DNA of 64,000 nucleotides from Bradyrhizobium sp. CCBAU 051011 (GCF_009930815.1 NZ_CP022222.1:1592501-1656500), one strand, 5' to 3'; shown: positions 29,269-39,552, numbered from the stretch's first letter. Notes: a model not told the origin generated them from the sequence alone. Numbers and translations are program-made.

Positions 29269-29826
29269 CTACCGCACCACGCCCGAGGTAAACCCCGCCT
29301 TCCGTCGCGGTGGCTTGATGTCCTTCTTCAGGAAGCAATGCGCTTCCTTGCCGGCATAGCCCGGCCGCGCGTAGGTCCAGGCGCGGCATTTGTTGTCGGC
29401 GGCGCAGGCGGCCTTGCAGGCGTCGTCGCCACCGTCGCTACTCTTGAGGTCGAAGCTCTTGTAGTCGCCGCCGAAGCGGTCGATCGAAGTTTCGCTTGTC
29501 TCGTTGCGCCGCTCGACCACCCCGGCGCCGCGTACGCCGGAAACGCAGCACTCGCTCTGCACCCGCGCCGGCACGTTGCTCTTGAGCCAGCACACCGCGC
29601 GGTTGGCGAGGTCAGTCGGATAGTTGAAGCTCCAGGCGCGACAGCGCTTGTCGCGCTCGCAGACCAGCGCGCATTCCGCCGGATCGCCTGAGATCACGGG
29701 TGCGCTGAGATAGTCGCCGCCGGGACGGTCGAAATTGGCCTGCGCCAGCGCCGGGCGCGCGGACAGGGCCGCTGCCAAAAAGGCGAGCGTCACCACACAC
29801 GCCCTGAGCCGGCGAACAGTCCCCAT
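29269..29826 (-). CDS. Exported protein with two PAN/apple domains
   Basis: The 185-residue protein has a signal peptide (MGTVRRLRACVVTLAFLAAALSARPALA) and two tandem PAN-like modules. Each module starts with FDRPGGDY or IDRFGGDY, followed by the pattern ECALVCERDKRCRAWSF or ACKAACAADNKCRAWTY and a later CWLK or CFLK. The spaced cysteines would form disulphides. PAN modules bind protein or carbohydrate; periplasmic or surface binding is inferred, and the ligand is unknown. Confidence 0.88.
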   Translation of the reverse strand: MGTVRRLRACVVTLAFLAAALSARPALAQANFDRPGGDYLSAPVISGDPAECALVCERDKRCRAWSFNYPTDLANRAVCWLKSNVPARVQSECCVSGVRGAGVVERRNETSETSIDRFGGDYKSFDLKSSDGGDDACKAACAADNKCRAWTYARPGYAGKEAHCFLKKDIKPPRRKAGFTSGVVR

Positions 29827-29972
29827 CTGCGGTAGCTTTCGAATTCGCGTTTTCAGGACGGGATGACTTGTCTCAAATCGTCATCACGCCCTGTCTGTTT
29901 GATCCGGGCGCCATTTGAGCGCCATCAACCTGTACGGTGGATGAACGGCCCAGAAGCGAAGCACCCATTCAA

Positions 29973-31343
29973 TCAGAACGCGTATTCCTGATAGACAGGC
30001 TCGACGGAACCGCCCCAGGGGCCGTTGAATTTGTCCAGCATCTCTTCCGCCGGCGTGCGGCCCGAATCGAGAATCCGCTCCAGGGGTTCGAGGTAACGGC
30101 TCTCGTCACGGCCGAGTTGATCGATGCGGCCACGCCGCCTGAGGCCTGAATGCGACAGCTTCAGGCATTCCTTGGCGATCTCGAATAGATAACGATCCTT
30201 GATCCTGGCCTTGAAGCCGAAGCGCGGCACGTCGTCGCGCAACGCCTGGCGTTCCTGCGCGGTCCAGTGGCTGACCAGATCCCAGGCCGCATCCAGGCTC
30301 TCATTGTCGTACAAGAGACCGACCCAGAACGCCGGCAGCGCCGGCAGCCGGCCCCACGGCACGCCGTCGGCGCCGCGCATTTCCAGATAGCGCTTGAGGC
30401 GGACTTCCGGGAAAATCGTCGACAGATGGTTGGCCCAGTCCGACAAGGTCGGGCGCTCTCCGGGCAGCGAGTTGTTGCGGCCCTCGAAGAAGGCACGGAA
30501 CGACGAGCCGGAAACGTCGATATATTCGTCGCCGCGCTTGACGAAGTACATGGGCACGTCGAGCGCGTAGTCGACCCAGCGCTCGAACCCCATGCCGTCC
30601 TCGAATACCCACGGCAGCATGCCGGAGCGGGCATTGTCGGTGTCGCGCCAGATCTCGGAGCGGAACGACAGGAAGCCGTTGGGCTTGCCTTCCGTGAACG
30701 GCGAATTGGCGAACAAGGCGGTTGCCACCGGCTGCAGCGCGATCGAGACGCGCAGCTTCTTGACCATGTCGGCTTCCGAGGAGAAGTCGAGATTGGTCTG
30801 CACCGTACAGGTCCGGTACATCATGTCGATTCCGTAACTTCCGACCTTCGGCATGTAGTTGGTCATGATCTTGTAGCGGCCCTTGGGCATCATCGGGATC
30901 TGCGACCGCGACCAGGACGGCGTCATGCCGAGCCCAAGGAAGCCGATTCCCAGGGGGGTCGCGATCTCGCGGACCTGCGCCAGATGCGCCATCAGCTCGG
31001 ACTGGGTCTGATGCACGGTCTCGACCGGCGCGCCGGACAGTTCGAACTGTCCGCCGGGCTCCAGCGAAATCGCGCCGCCGCCGGTAACATCATAGAGACC
31101 GATGATGTTGCCGCGCTCCATGATCGGCTCCCAGCCAAGCAGGAGCTGCATGCCTTCGAGCAGCGCGCCGATGCCGCGCGCGCCTTCGTAGGGCACAGGC
31201 TGACGGCCATCGAGCGTGAACGGGGTCTTCTCGTGCTCGGTGCCGATGCGGAACTCGGACGGCGGCTTGATGCCGGCTTCGAACCACGTGACGAGCTCGT
31301 CACGCGATTGCAGCGGCGTCATATCGATCTGGTCACGCGCCAT
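29973..31343 (-). CDS. gshA: Glutamate-cysteine ligase
   Basis: The 456-residue enzyme makes gamma-glutamylcysteine, the first step of glutathione synthesis. The long alphaproteobacterial/plant-type form is recognised by RIGTEHEKTPF (the metal and glutamate site), GGAISLEPGGQFELSGAP and the GYGIDMMYRTCTVQTNLDFSSE-like segment. The start at ATG 31343 (MARDQIDMTPLQSRDEL) is chosen over the longer frame because the family begins here. It lies 96 bases downstream of the MarR gene on the same strand, and the divergent GST uses its final product. Confidence 0.95.
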   Translation of the reverse strand: MARDQIDMTPLQSRDELVTWFEAGIKPPSEFRIGTEHEKTPFTLDGRQPVPYEGARGIGALLEGMQLLLGWEPIMERGNIIGLYDVTGGGAISLEPGGQFELSGAPVETVHQTQSELMAHLAQVREIATPLGIGFLGLGMTPSWSRSQIPMMPKGRYKIMTNYMPKVGSYGIDMMYRTCTVQTNLDFSSEADMVKKLRVSIALQPVATALFANSPFTEGKPNGFLSFRSEIWRDTDNARSGMLPWVFEDGMGFERWVDYALDVPMYFVKRGDEYIDVSGSSFRAFFEGRNNSLPGERPTLSDWANHLSTIFPEVRLKRYLEMRGADGVPWGRLPALPAFWVGLLYDNESLDAAWDLVSHWTAQERQALRDDVPRFGFKARIKDRYLFEIAKECLKLSHSGLRRRGRIDQLGRDESRYLEPLERILDSGRTPAEEMLDKFNGPWGGSVEPVYQEYAF

Positions 31344-31439
31344 GAAAAAATCCGGATAACTGGCGATTCGACCGAACGCGCCGGGTGGCCAAGGGGATGC
31401 GGACGGCCTCGTCCGCACCAACGAAACGTATCAAAGATG

Positions 31440-31928
31440 TCATCGCGCCGGCACGCCGTCGCGGGCAGCGGCCGTCTTGACGTCGGAACAGGAGCAGCCC
31501 AGCCGGTCAAGCAGGCCGCATAGCTTCAGGGCGTCCGCATCGGACAATTTGGAGCCGACGTGCTTTTCGATCGCCGCCGAATAGGCGCTCCACATCTTCT
31601 TCTGCAACTCGCGCCCGGCTTCGGTGATCTCCACGAACTGACCACGCTTATCGATCTTGCATTCGCGCCGCGCCGCCAGGCCCTCATCGACCAGCCGGTC
31701 GATCAGCCGCGAGGTGGAATATTGCGGGATCAGCATCTGCTTTTCCAGTTCCACGGGGCGCATCTCGCCGGACGGCGCGCGCGACAGTTCCAACAGCGCG
31801 TCATACCAGGCCAGCGGCGGAAAGCCGGCCTTCTTTAAGTCCTGCTCCACGGCATCGAGCACCCGGCTCTGCACCCGCATCAGGCGGATCCAGGCAGCGG
31901 TCGCCTCGGTCGATGGTTTGCGTTTCAT
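31440..31928 (-). CDS. MarR-family winged-helix regulator
   Basis: The 162-residue protein starts MKRKPSTEATAAWIRL; a TTG 24 bases upstream could add eight residues. The winged helix spans LEKQMLIPQYSTSRLIDRLVDEGLAARRECKIDKRGQFVEITEAG. The C-terminus has a LGCSCSDVK pair of cysteines that could respond to thiols. It is divergent from a GST gene, and two identical ATGCA-N2-TGCAT palindromes lie between them. It therefore probably represses itself and the GST, and its gshA neighbour points to electrophile or glutathione stress. Confidence 0.92.
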   Translation of the reverse strand: MKRKPSTEATAAWIRLMRVQSRVLDAVEQDLKKAGFPPLAWYDALLELSRAPSGEMRPVELEKQMLIPQYSTSRLIDRLVDEGLAARRECKIDKRGQFVEITEAGRELQKKMWSAYSAAIEKHVGSKLSDADALKLCGLLDRLGCSCSDVKTAAARDGVPAR

Positions 31929-31969
31929 GGTCCGGTCCGTATCTATCACCAATCAGTGTACCGCACTAA

Positions 31970-32009
31970 ATGCAGGTGCATCAATCTTGACTATTTCATG
32001 CAAATGCAT
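31970..32009. promoter_or_regulatory. Pair of MarR-type operators (ATGCA-N2-TGCAT)
   Basis: Two perfect 12-bp palindromes, at 31970-31981 and 31998-32009, have centres 28 bases apart in the 121-base MarR/GST gap. A TTGACT box at 31986-31991 with TTAGTC 17 bases later is a plausible GST promoter, and the second palindrome covers its spacer. Confidence 0.6.
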
Positions 32010-32049
32010 TTAGTCGGCCCGGCAATAATGTCGAGGGAAGGAAGAACCC

Positions 32050-32664
32050 ATGAAACTGTATTATTCCCCGGGCGCCTGCTCGCTATCCCCCCATATCGCG
32101 CTTCTTGAGGCCGGTTTGCCCTATGACCTGGTCAAGGTCGACCTGCGCGCCAAGAAGCTGGAGAACGGTGACGACTTTTTGACGGTCAACCCCAAGGGCC
32201 AGGTCCCGGCACTGGCGCTCGATTCGGGTGAACTGGTCACCGAGGGCCCGATCATTGTCCAGATGATCGCCGACAAGGCGGGCAAGAATCTGGCGCCGCC
32301 CCGCGATTCCGACGAGCGCTACAAGCTGCTCGAATGGCTGAACTTCATCACCACCGAGCTGCACAAAAATCTCGGACCGATGTTCTCTCCGCTGCTCGCC
32401 GACGACGCCAAGCCTTTCTTCAAGGACCGCGCCATGAGCAAGTTCAAGTACCTGGAAACCGCGCTAACGGGGCGCGACTACCTGATGGGCAAGCAGTTCA
32501 CCGTCGCCGACGGCTATCTGTTCACCATGCTGATGTGGGCGACCGACCGGCTCAAGTTCGATCTGTCTGATATGCCGAACCTGATGGCCTACAAGGCCCG
32601 CGTCGCCGCGCGGCCGAAGGTGCAGGAAGCGATGACCAAGGAAGGGCTGCTGAAGGCGGCGTGA
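32050..32664 (+). CDS. Glutathione S-transferase, beta class
   Basis: The 204-residue protein starts MKLYYSPGACSLSPHIALLEAG, with the beta-class cysteine at Cys10 in place of the Tyr or Ser of other classes. FLTVNPKGQVPALALDSGELVTEGPIIVQMIA is the glutathione-binding thioredoxin-like half, and the all-helical half ends with FTVADGYLFTMLMW. It conjugates glutathione to electrophiles or exchanges mixed disulphides. It is divergent from a MarR gene and two operators and is followed by a hairpin. Confidence 0.95.
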   Translation: MKLYYSPGACSLSPHIALLEAGLPYDLVKVDLRAKKLENGDDFLTVNPKGQVPALALDSGELVTEGPIIVQMIADKAGKNLAPPRDSDERYKLLEWLNFITTELHKNLGPMFSPLLADDAKPFFKDRAMSKFKYLETALTGRDYLMGKQFTVADGYLFTMLMWATDRLKFDLSDMPNLMAYKARVAARPKVQEAMTKEGLLKAA

Positions 32665-32686
32665 GTTCTTGCGAACAACGAATATG

Positions 32687-32716
32687 AAAGGGCCGGATCG
32701 ATGATCCGGCCCCTTT
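32687..32716 (+). terminator. Hairpin terminator after GST
   Basis: AAAGGGCCGGAT pairs with ATCCGGCCCCTTT with a single bulged C around a 5-base loop. The T run is only three bases long, so its strength is uncertain. Confidence 0.55.
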
Positions 32717-32723
32717 GTCGTTG

Positions 32724-32809
32724 CGTAGCCCGGATGGAGCGCAGCGCAATCCGGGAAAGTGCAGCAAGTGGCGAGATCCCGGAGTTCGCTTCGCTCCATC
32801 CGGGGCTAC
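32724..32809. repeat. Palindromic repeat (GTAGCCCGGATGGAGCGCAGCG type)
   Basis: Left arm gtagcccggatggagcgcag and right arm cttcgctccatccggggctac are inverted copies. This is the same family as 29172-29259 and 62974-63060. It lies between the GST terminator and the 3' end of the fadJ-like gene. Confidence 0.8.
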
Positions 32810-32821
32810 AACCTACAAAGC

Positions 32822-35035
32822 TTACGCCGCCTGCTTCTTCGGCGGGAAGCGGCCGTAGAAGGTCTCCCCGCTCGCTGCCATGTCTTCCAGCAGTTTCGGC
32901 GGGGTGAAGCGCGAGCCGTATTTGGCCTCGAGCTTGTGGCAGAGCTCGACGAACTTCCGCGTGCCCATGAAGTCGATATAGGACAGCGTGCCGCCAGTGA
33001 ACGGTGCAAAACCGAAGCCGAGGATCGAGCCGACATCGGCCTCGCGCGGATCGGTGATGACGTGGTCCTCCACCGTGCGCGCAGCCTCCACCGCCTGCAC
33101 CACCAAAAAGCGCTGCTTCAGTTCCTCGATGTCGATGGTGTCAGGGTCGAGCTGCTTCGGCTGCAACGCGGAGAGACCCGGCCACAGGCTCTTCTGGCCC
33201 TTGCCCTTCTCGGGATAGTCGTAAAAGCCCTTGCTGTTCTTGCGACCGAGACGGCCCTGCTTCTCGACCAGTTCCACCATCAGCTTCTTCTGATCCGGGT
33301 TGATCGAGTTGGGACCGAGATCGGCTTCCGTCGCCTTGATGACCTTCAGGCCGAGGTCGAGGGCAACTTCATCCGACAGCGACAGCGGACCGACCGGCAT
33401 GCCGGCCATCTTGGCGCAGTTCTCGATCATCGCCGGCGGCACGCCTTCGAGGAACATCTCGTTGCCTTCGGCGATGTAACGGCCGACGCAGCGGTTGGCG
33501 TAGAAGCCGCGCGAATCGTTCACCACGATCGGCGTCTTGCCGATGATGCGCACATAGTCGAGTGCGGCGGCCAGCGCGACGTCGCCGGTATTCTTGCCGA
33601 GGATGATTTCGACCAGCATCATCTTCTCAACCGGCGAGAAGAAATGGATGCCGATGAACCTGCCCTGATCCTTGAAGTTTTCGGCGAGCGAGGTGATCGG
33701 CAGCGTCGAGGTGTTGGAAGCGAAGATCGCGTCCGCCTTGAGGTACTGCTGCGCCTTGGCGAAAGTATCCGCCTTGACCTTGCGGTCCTCGAACACGGCC
33801 TCAATCACGAGGTCGCAATCCCCGAGGGCGGCGTAGTCCGCGGTCGGCGCGATGCGCGACATGATGGCGTCGGCCTCCGCCTGCTTGGCGCGGCCCTTGG
33901 CAATCAGACCGTCGATGACGCTCTTGGCGTGTGCCTTGCCCTTATCGGCGCTCTCCTGGTCGCGGTCGATCAGAACGACGTCGAGACCCGCGCGGGCCGA
34001 GACGTAGCCGACGCTGGCGCCCATGAAGCCGGCACCGATCACGGCGATCTTCTTGATCTTGCTCGCCGGCACATTCTGCGGACGCCGTGCGCCCTTGTTC
34101 AGTTCCTGCATCGACAGGAACAGGCTGCGGATCATCGCAGCGGCTTCCTTCGAGCGCAGCACCTGCGTGAAGTAGCGCGACTCCACGCGCAGCGCGGCGT
34201 CGATCGGCAACTGCAGGCCTTCATAGACGCAGCTCATGATGGCGCGCGCGGCCGGATAATTGTCGTAGGTCTCGCGGCGGTAGATGGCATTGCCGGCCGG
34301 GAACATCATCATGCCGGCCTTGGAGAACACCGGACCGCCCGGCAGCTTGAAACCCTTCTCGTCCCAGGGCGCGACGGCCTTGCCACCGCCCTTGATCCAG
34401 TCCTTGGCCGCCTTGATCAGATCGGAAGCCGGCACGATGGCGTGGATCAAATTGAGCGCCTTGGCCTTCTCGACAGTGACGGGATCGCCCTTGAGCAGGA
34501 TGGTCATCGCATCCTGCGGCGGCACCAGCCGCGGCACGCGCTGCGTGCCGCCGGCGCCGGGGAACAGGCCGACCTTCACTTCGGGCAGGCCGAGGCGAGT
34601 TTTGGGATTTTCAGCCGCCACGCGGTAGTGGCAGGACAGCGTCACTTCGAATCCGCCGCCGAGCGCCAGCCCGTTGATGGCGGCCGCCCACGGCTTGCCG
34701 CAGGTTTCGATGCCGCGCAGCACCAGTGAGAAGCGGCGGCTCTGATCGAACAACATCTGGTTGGCCGCGACCTCGCCCTTTTCCTTGAAGACTTTGGCGT
34801 ATTCCTTGTTCATGCCCTCGAGCATGGACAAGTCGGCGCCGGCGCAGAAGGCCTCCTTGCTGGAGGTGATGACGACGCCCTTCACCGCGGCATCGGCCGT
34901 GGTCTGCTTCAGGATCTCCTCGAGCTCGGTGGTCGAAGTCTCGTCCAGCACGTTCATCGAACGTCCGGGGATGTCCCAGGTGACGAGCGCAATGCCGTCG
35001 GCGTCGGTTTCAACTTTGAAATTCTTGAAGGCCAT
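32822..35035 (-). CDS. Multifunctional fatty acid oxidation alpha subunit (enoyl-CoA hydratase / 3-hydroxyacyl-CoA dehydrogenase)
   Basis: The 737-residue protein fuses two enzymes of beta-oxidation. The crotonase domain (about 1-280) has EAFCAGADLSML and ALGGGFEVTLSCHYR, which form the oxyanion hole. The dehydrogenase part (about 325-735) has the NAD-binding IAVIGAGFMGASVGYVSARAG and the active-site His in FIGIHFFSPVEKM, then VVVNDSRGFYANR. It resembles FadJ/FadB. The start has a GAGGGAG site. The thiolase and acyl-CoA dehydrogenase genes lie upstream on the same strand. Confidence 0.95.
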   Translation of the reverse strand: MAFKNFKVETDADGIALVTWDIPGRSMNVLDETSTTELEEILKQTTADAAVKGVVITSSKEAFCAGADLSMLEGMNKEYAKVFKEKGEVAANQMLFDQSRRFSLVLRGIETCGKPWAAAINGLALGGGFEVTLSCHYRVAAENPKTRLGLPEVKVGLFPGAGGTQRVPRLVPPQDAMTILLKGDPVTVEKAKALNLIHAIVPASDLIKAAKDWIKGGGKAVAPWDEKGFKLPGGPVFSKAGMMMFPAGNAIYRRETYDNYPAARAIMSCVYEGLQLPIDAALRVESRYFTQVLRSKEAAAMIRSLFLSMQELNKGARRPQNVPASKIKKIAVIGAGFMGASVGYVSARAGLDVVLIDRDQESADKGKAHAKSVIDGLIAKGRAKQAEADAIMSRIAPTADYAALGDCDLVIEAVFEDRKVKADTFAKAQQYLKADAIFASNTSTLPITSLAENFKDQGRFIGIHFFSPVEKMMLVEIILGKNTGDVALAAALDYVRIIGKTPIVVNDSRGFYANRCVGRYIAEGNEMFLEGVPPAMIENCAKMAGMPVGPLSLSDEVALDLGLKVIKATEADLGPNSINPDQKKLMVELVEKQGRLGRKNSKGFYDYPEKGKGQKSLWPGLSALQPKQLDPDTIDIEELKQRFLVVQAVEAARTVEDHVITDPREADVGSILGFGFAPFTGGTLSYIDFMGTRKFVELCHKLEAKYGSRFTPPKLLEDMAASGETFYGRFPPKKQAA

Positions 35036-35092
35036 GTGGTGCTCCCTCGATGCCGGCAGCCGATGTCAGGCGCGGCGGTTAAACTGGACCTC

Positions 35093-35180
35093 GTAGGGTG
35101 GGCAAAGCGAAGCGTGCCCACCATTCCTTGCAGAGCGCGTGATGGTGGGCACGGCGCAGATGCGCCTTTGCCCACCCTAC
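35093..35180. repeat. Palindromic repeat (GTAGGGTGGGCAAAG … CTTTGCCCACCCTAC)
   Basis: This is a second copy of the 28502 family, with perfect outer arms and inner TGCCCACCAT/ATGGTGGGCA arms. It sits between the thiolase stop and the fadJ-like start, so it would be transcribed within the beta-oxidation operon mRNA. Confidence 0.8.
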
Positions 35181-35186
35181 GGCAGC

Positions 35187-36395
<1,209 letters not shown>

Positions 36396-36459
36396 GACGC
36401 CCTCCTGGTATGAGGATCATAATATTATAGGCGAAGGGACGGAGAAACGGTGGAAAATC

Positions 36460-38250
36460 TCAGAACGCTTCCGCCGCCAATTCCATGGTGGTGGCGCAGC
36501 CGCTCTGGATGCGCGCAAGATGAACGTGGGTTTCCGGCAACATTCGCTCCATGAAGAAGCGGCCGGTCACCAGCTTGGTGTTCAGATAGGGCGTGGCGCC
36601 GCTGGCGGCAATCTTGTCCTGTGCCACCTTCGCCATTCGCGCCCACATGTAGCCGAAGGCGACGAGGCCGAACAATTGCATGTAGTCGGTGGCGGCAGCG
36701 CCCGCATTGTCGGGCTTGGCCATCGCGTTCTGCATCAGCCAGCCGGTGGCCTGCTGCAAATGGCCGAGCGCGGTCGAGAGCGGCGTGACGAACGGCTTCA
36801 TCGCCTCGTCGGCGCCGTGCTCCTTGGCGAAGCCTGCGACTTCGGCAAAGAACGCCATCGCGGCGCGGCCGCCATTGCGGGGCAACTTGCGGCCGACGAG
36901 GTCGAGCGCCTGGATGCCGTTAGCGCCCTCGTAGAGCATGGCGATGCGAGCATCGCGCACGAACTGCTCCATGCCGTGCTCGGCGATATAGCCATGGCCG
37001 CCATACATCTGCTGCGCCAGCACCGTGTTGGAGAAACCGACGTCGGTCATCATGCCCTTCATGACCGGCGTCATCAGGCCCATATGGTCGTCGGCTGCAT
37101 CGCGGTCCTTCGGATCGGAGGAGCGGTGAGCGACGTCGCTCTTCAGCGCCGTCCACACCACCATGGCGCGCGCCGCCTCGTTGAAGGCGCGGATGGTGAG
37201 CAGCACACGGCGCACGTCGGGATGCACGATGATCGGATCGGCCGCCTTGTCCGGCTCCTTCGCGCCCGTCAGCGCGCGGCCCTGCAGGCGCTCGCGCGCA
37301 TACTGGACGGCGTTCTGATAGGCGACTTCGGACTGCGCCAGCCCCTGCACGGCGACGCCGAGGCGGGCCTCGTTCATCATCACGAACATGCCCTGCATGC
37401 CCTTGTTCTCTTCGCCGATCAGCCAGCCGGTGGCGTTGTCATAGTTCATCACGCAGGTGGAATTGCCGTGAATACCCATCTTGTGCTCGATCGAGCCGCA
37501 GGACACGCCGTTGCGAGCGCCCAGCGAGCCGTCGGCATTGACCAGCACCTTCGGCACCACGAACAGCGACACACCCTTGATGCCGGCCGGCGCACCTTCG
37601 ATGCGTGCCAGCACGAGGTGGATAATATTCTCGGCCATGTCGTGCTCGCCGGACGAGATGAATATCTTGGTGCCTGATATCTTGTAGCTGCCGTCGGCTT
37701 GCTTCACCGCCTTGGTGCGCAACAGACCGAGATCCGTGCCGCATTGCGGCTCGGTGAGGTTCATGGTGCCGGTCCATTCGCCCGCCACCATCTTCGGCAC
37801 GAACATCTTCTTCTGCTCGGGCTTGCCATGCACCAGAAGCGCCGCGGTCGCACCCATGGTGAGACCGCCATACATTGAGAAGGCCATGTTGGCCGCGCTC
37901 TGGAATTCGGTGACGACCTGGCTCAGCGTCACCGGCAGCCCCTGCCCGCCATATTCCGCCGGCGCCGACAGCCCAAGCCAGCCGCCTTCGGCGACCTGCT
38001 TGAAGGCTTCCTTGAAACCCTTCGGCGTCGTCACGGAGCCGTCGTCGTGCCGCTTGCAGCCTTCGAGATCGCCGATACGGTTGAGCGGCTGCAAAACCTC
38101 TTCGGAGAGTTTTGCGGCCTCGCCCAAAATGGCTTCGCGCACATCGGCGGAGGCATCGGTGAAACCGGGCAGATTGTCGTAGCGATCGATCTGGAATACG
38201 TCGTTGAGCAGGAAGGTAACGTCTTCCACGGGGGCTTTGTAGATCGGCAT
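36460..38250 (-). CDS. Acyl-CoA dehydrogenase with extra C-terminal domain
   Basis: The 596-residue FAD enzyme belongs to the long bacterial acyl-CoA dehydrogenase group. It has GLSAPAEYGGQGLPV and MNLTEPQCGTDLGLLRTKA (FAD contacts), QQMYGGHGYIAEHGMEQFVRD and the catalytic Glu in MLYEGANGIQALDLVGRKL. About 120 residues extend past the core, as in the DUF1974-like/acyl-CoA dehydrogenase C-terminal group. It carries out the first step of beta-oxidation and precedes fadA by 64 bases. Confidence 0.94.
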   Translation of the reverse strand: MPIYKAPVEDVTFLLNDVFQIDRYDNLPGFTDASADVREAILGEAAKLSEEVLQPLNRIGDLEGCKRHDDGSVTTPKGFKEAFKQVAEGGWLGLSAPAEYGGQGLPVTLSQVVTEFQSAANMAFSMYGGLTMGATAALLVHGKPEQKKMFVPKMVAGEWTGTMNLTEPQCGTDLGLLRTKAVKQADGSYKISGTKIFISSGEHDMAENIIHLVLARIEGAPAGIKGVSLFVVPKVLVNADGSLGARNGVSCGSIEHKMGIHGNSTCVMNYDNATGWLIGEENKGMQGMFVMMNEARLGVAVQGLAQSEVAYQNAVQYARERLQGRALTGAKEPDKAADPIIVHPDVRRVLLTIRAFNEAARAMVVWTALKSDVAHRSSDPKDRDAADDHMGLMTPVMKGMMTDVGFSNTVLAQQMYGGHGYIAEHGMEQFVRDARIAMLYEGANGIQALDLVGRKLPRNGGRAAMAFFAEVAGFAKEHGADEAMKPFVTPLSTALGHLQQATGWLMQNAMAKPDNAGAAATDYMQLFGLVAFGYMWARMAKVAQDKIAASGATPYLNTKLVTGRFFMERMLPETHVHLARIQSGCATTMELAAEAF

Positions 38251-38439
38251 GATGTTCTCCCGGCAGCGGCGAAAGGTGGTGAAGGCGTTTGAAATGAGAT
38301 TCGTCGTGGGCGTTCCGGAACGCGACCTTATCCGGTTCCGGCAGTCCTAGGGAGTGAGCAGGTGAGCGAAATATCCGGGCAGCCATTGCGACATAAACGG
38401 CACCTGATATCGTCGCGGTCTTTGCTCCCTCACCCCTCG

Positions 38440-38826
38440 TCACGGCTTGGCGAGTTGCTCCCCCATCAAGCGGTGCAGCAGATTGATCCCCTTCAGCGGA
38501 CGCACCATCACCTTGAAGTGCGTGATCTTATCGTCATCGCTGAAGGTGATGATGTCGACGCCGTTGATCTTGATGCCCTCGATCTCGTTTTCGAATTCGA
38601 GGACCGCGCCGTTCGCACTGCGCCATTCGCCTGTGTATTTGAAGCCGGGGCCGCCCAGCACCTTTTCGGCGCTCGCCAGATATTTGAAAGTGATGTCGCG
38701 CCCGCGCTGCGGCGTGTGGACGACGGGGCTTTCGAACACCGCGTCCGGATGCAAGAGATCCCACAACGCCGCCGTGTCATGGGACTTCATGTAGCCGTAC
38801 CACTTGTCGAGGCCGCTCATGGTCAT
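38440..38826 (-). CDS. SnoaL/NTF2-like protein
   Basis: The 128-residue protein has the NTF2-like pattern: LDKWYGYMKSHDTAALWDLLHPDAVFESPVVH, then FKYTGEWRSANGAVLEFENEIEGIKINGVDIITF. Such proteins often serve as polyketide cyclases or epoxide hydrolases; here the substrate is unknown. The ATG at 38826 or the one at 38820 could be the start. It is divergent from a PadR regulator, with paired palindromes between them, so it is the likely target. Confidence 0.85.
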   Translation of the reverse strand: MTMSGLDKWYGYMKSHDTAALWDLLHPDAVFESPVVHTPQRGRDITFKYLASAEKVLGGPGFKYTGEWRSANGAVLEFENEIEGIKINGVDIITFSDDDKITHFKVMVRPLKGINLLHRLMGEQLAKP

Positions 38827-38893
38827 GATGTCTCCTGGTGCGGGCGATGACGGGCTAGCGCGCCGGGGAAGACCTCTCCGGAGCTTATGCGCG

Positions 38894-38926
38894 TTGACGC
38901 ATATGCAACTTTATGCATAATGTCAA
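38894..38926. promoter_or_regulatory. Candidate PadR operator
   Basis: Outer half-sites TTGAC (38894-38898) and GTCAA (38922-38926) enclose two perfect small palindromes, GCATATGC (38899-38906) and TTATGCATAA (38911-38920). The block lies in the 129-base gap between the SnoaL gene and the PadR gene, 29 bases before the PadR start. Confidence 0.5.
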
Positions 38927-38955
38927 ATCACGATTGAAAGCCGGAGACCTGCGTC

Positions 38956-39552
38956 TTGGCGCTGGGTGACGCGATCCTTGCCTGCCTGACCGAACGTCCG
39001 ATGACGGGCTATGAGCTCGCCAAGACGTTCGACAACTCCATTGGATTCTTCTGGAAGGCCGACCACCAGCAAATTTATCGCGAGCTCACCAAGCTTCGTG
39101 ATCGCGGCCATATTCAGGGCCGCGAGGTGGTGCAGTCCGGCAAGCCCAACAAGCTGGTCTATACGCTGACGCCGGAGGGGCGGGCCGCGCTCCGGCACTG
39201 GGCCGCGCGGCCGAGCGTTCCGGCTTCGATCAAGGATGACCTTTTGGTACGGCTCTATGCGCTCGACAGCGTCGATGTCGAACCGTTGCGCACCGACCTG
39301 ATGGCGCGGCTGGAGCATCACCGCGACCGGTTTGCCCGCTACGAGCGCCTGCTCAACAAACGATTCCCTGATGGCATCGCGCCGCCGGCCGATGTGGGCA
39401 AATTGCTCGGGCTTCGCATCGGCCTCGCCCACGAGCGCGCCGTGGCCGAATGGTGCGAAGAGGCGATCGAGGCGCTGTCGCCCCTCTCCTCCGGGGCGGA
39501 GCGGACCAACGTTGTGCCCATCGAGGAAAACCAGCGCGAAAACAAAGGTTAG
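38956..39552 (+). CDS. PadR-family transcriptional regulator
   Basis: The 198-residue protein begins at a TTG with a GGAGACC site. The N-terminal winged helix has the family pattern ALGDAILACLTERPMTGYELAKTFDNSIGFFWKADHQQIYRELTKLRDRG, and a long C-terminal helical region (DLMARLEHHRDRFARYERLLNKRF) mediates dimerisation, as in PadR subfamily 2. It probably represses the divergent SnoaL-like gene; the ligand is unknown. Confidence 0.92.
   Translation: MALGDAILACLTERPMTGYELAKTFDNSIGFFWKADHQQIYRELTKLRDRGHIQGREVVQSGKPNKLVYTLTPEGRAALRHWAARPSVPASIKDDLLVRLYALDSVDVEPLRTDLMARLEHHRDRFARYERLLNKRFPDGIAPPADVGKLLGLRIGLAHERAVAEWCEEAIEALSPLSSGAERTNVVPIEENQRENKG

Noticed and set aside
32759..34729. A 656-residue open frame antisense to the fadJ-like gene
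   Set aside because: Same reason: it mirrors a well-supported beta-oxidation gene, starts inside a palindromic repeat and has no recognisable domain.
28060..35180. The run of palindromic repeats considered as a CRISPR array or integron attC sites
   Set aside because: The copies are far apart, belong to different families, flank ordinary genes and have no regular spacers, cas genes or integrase.
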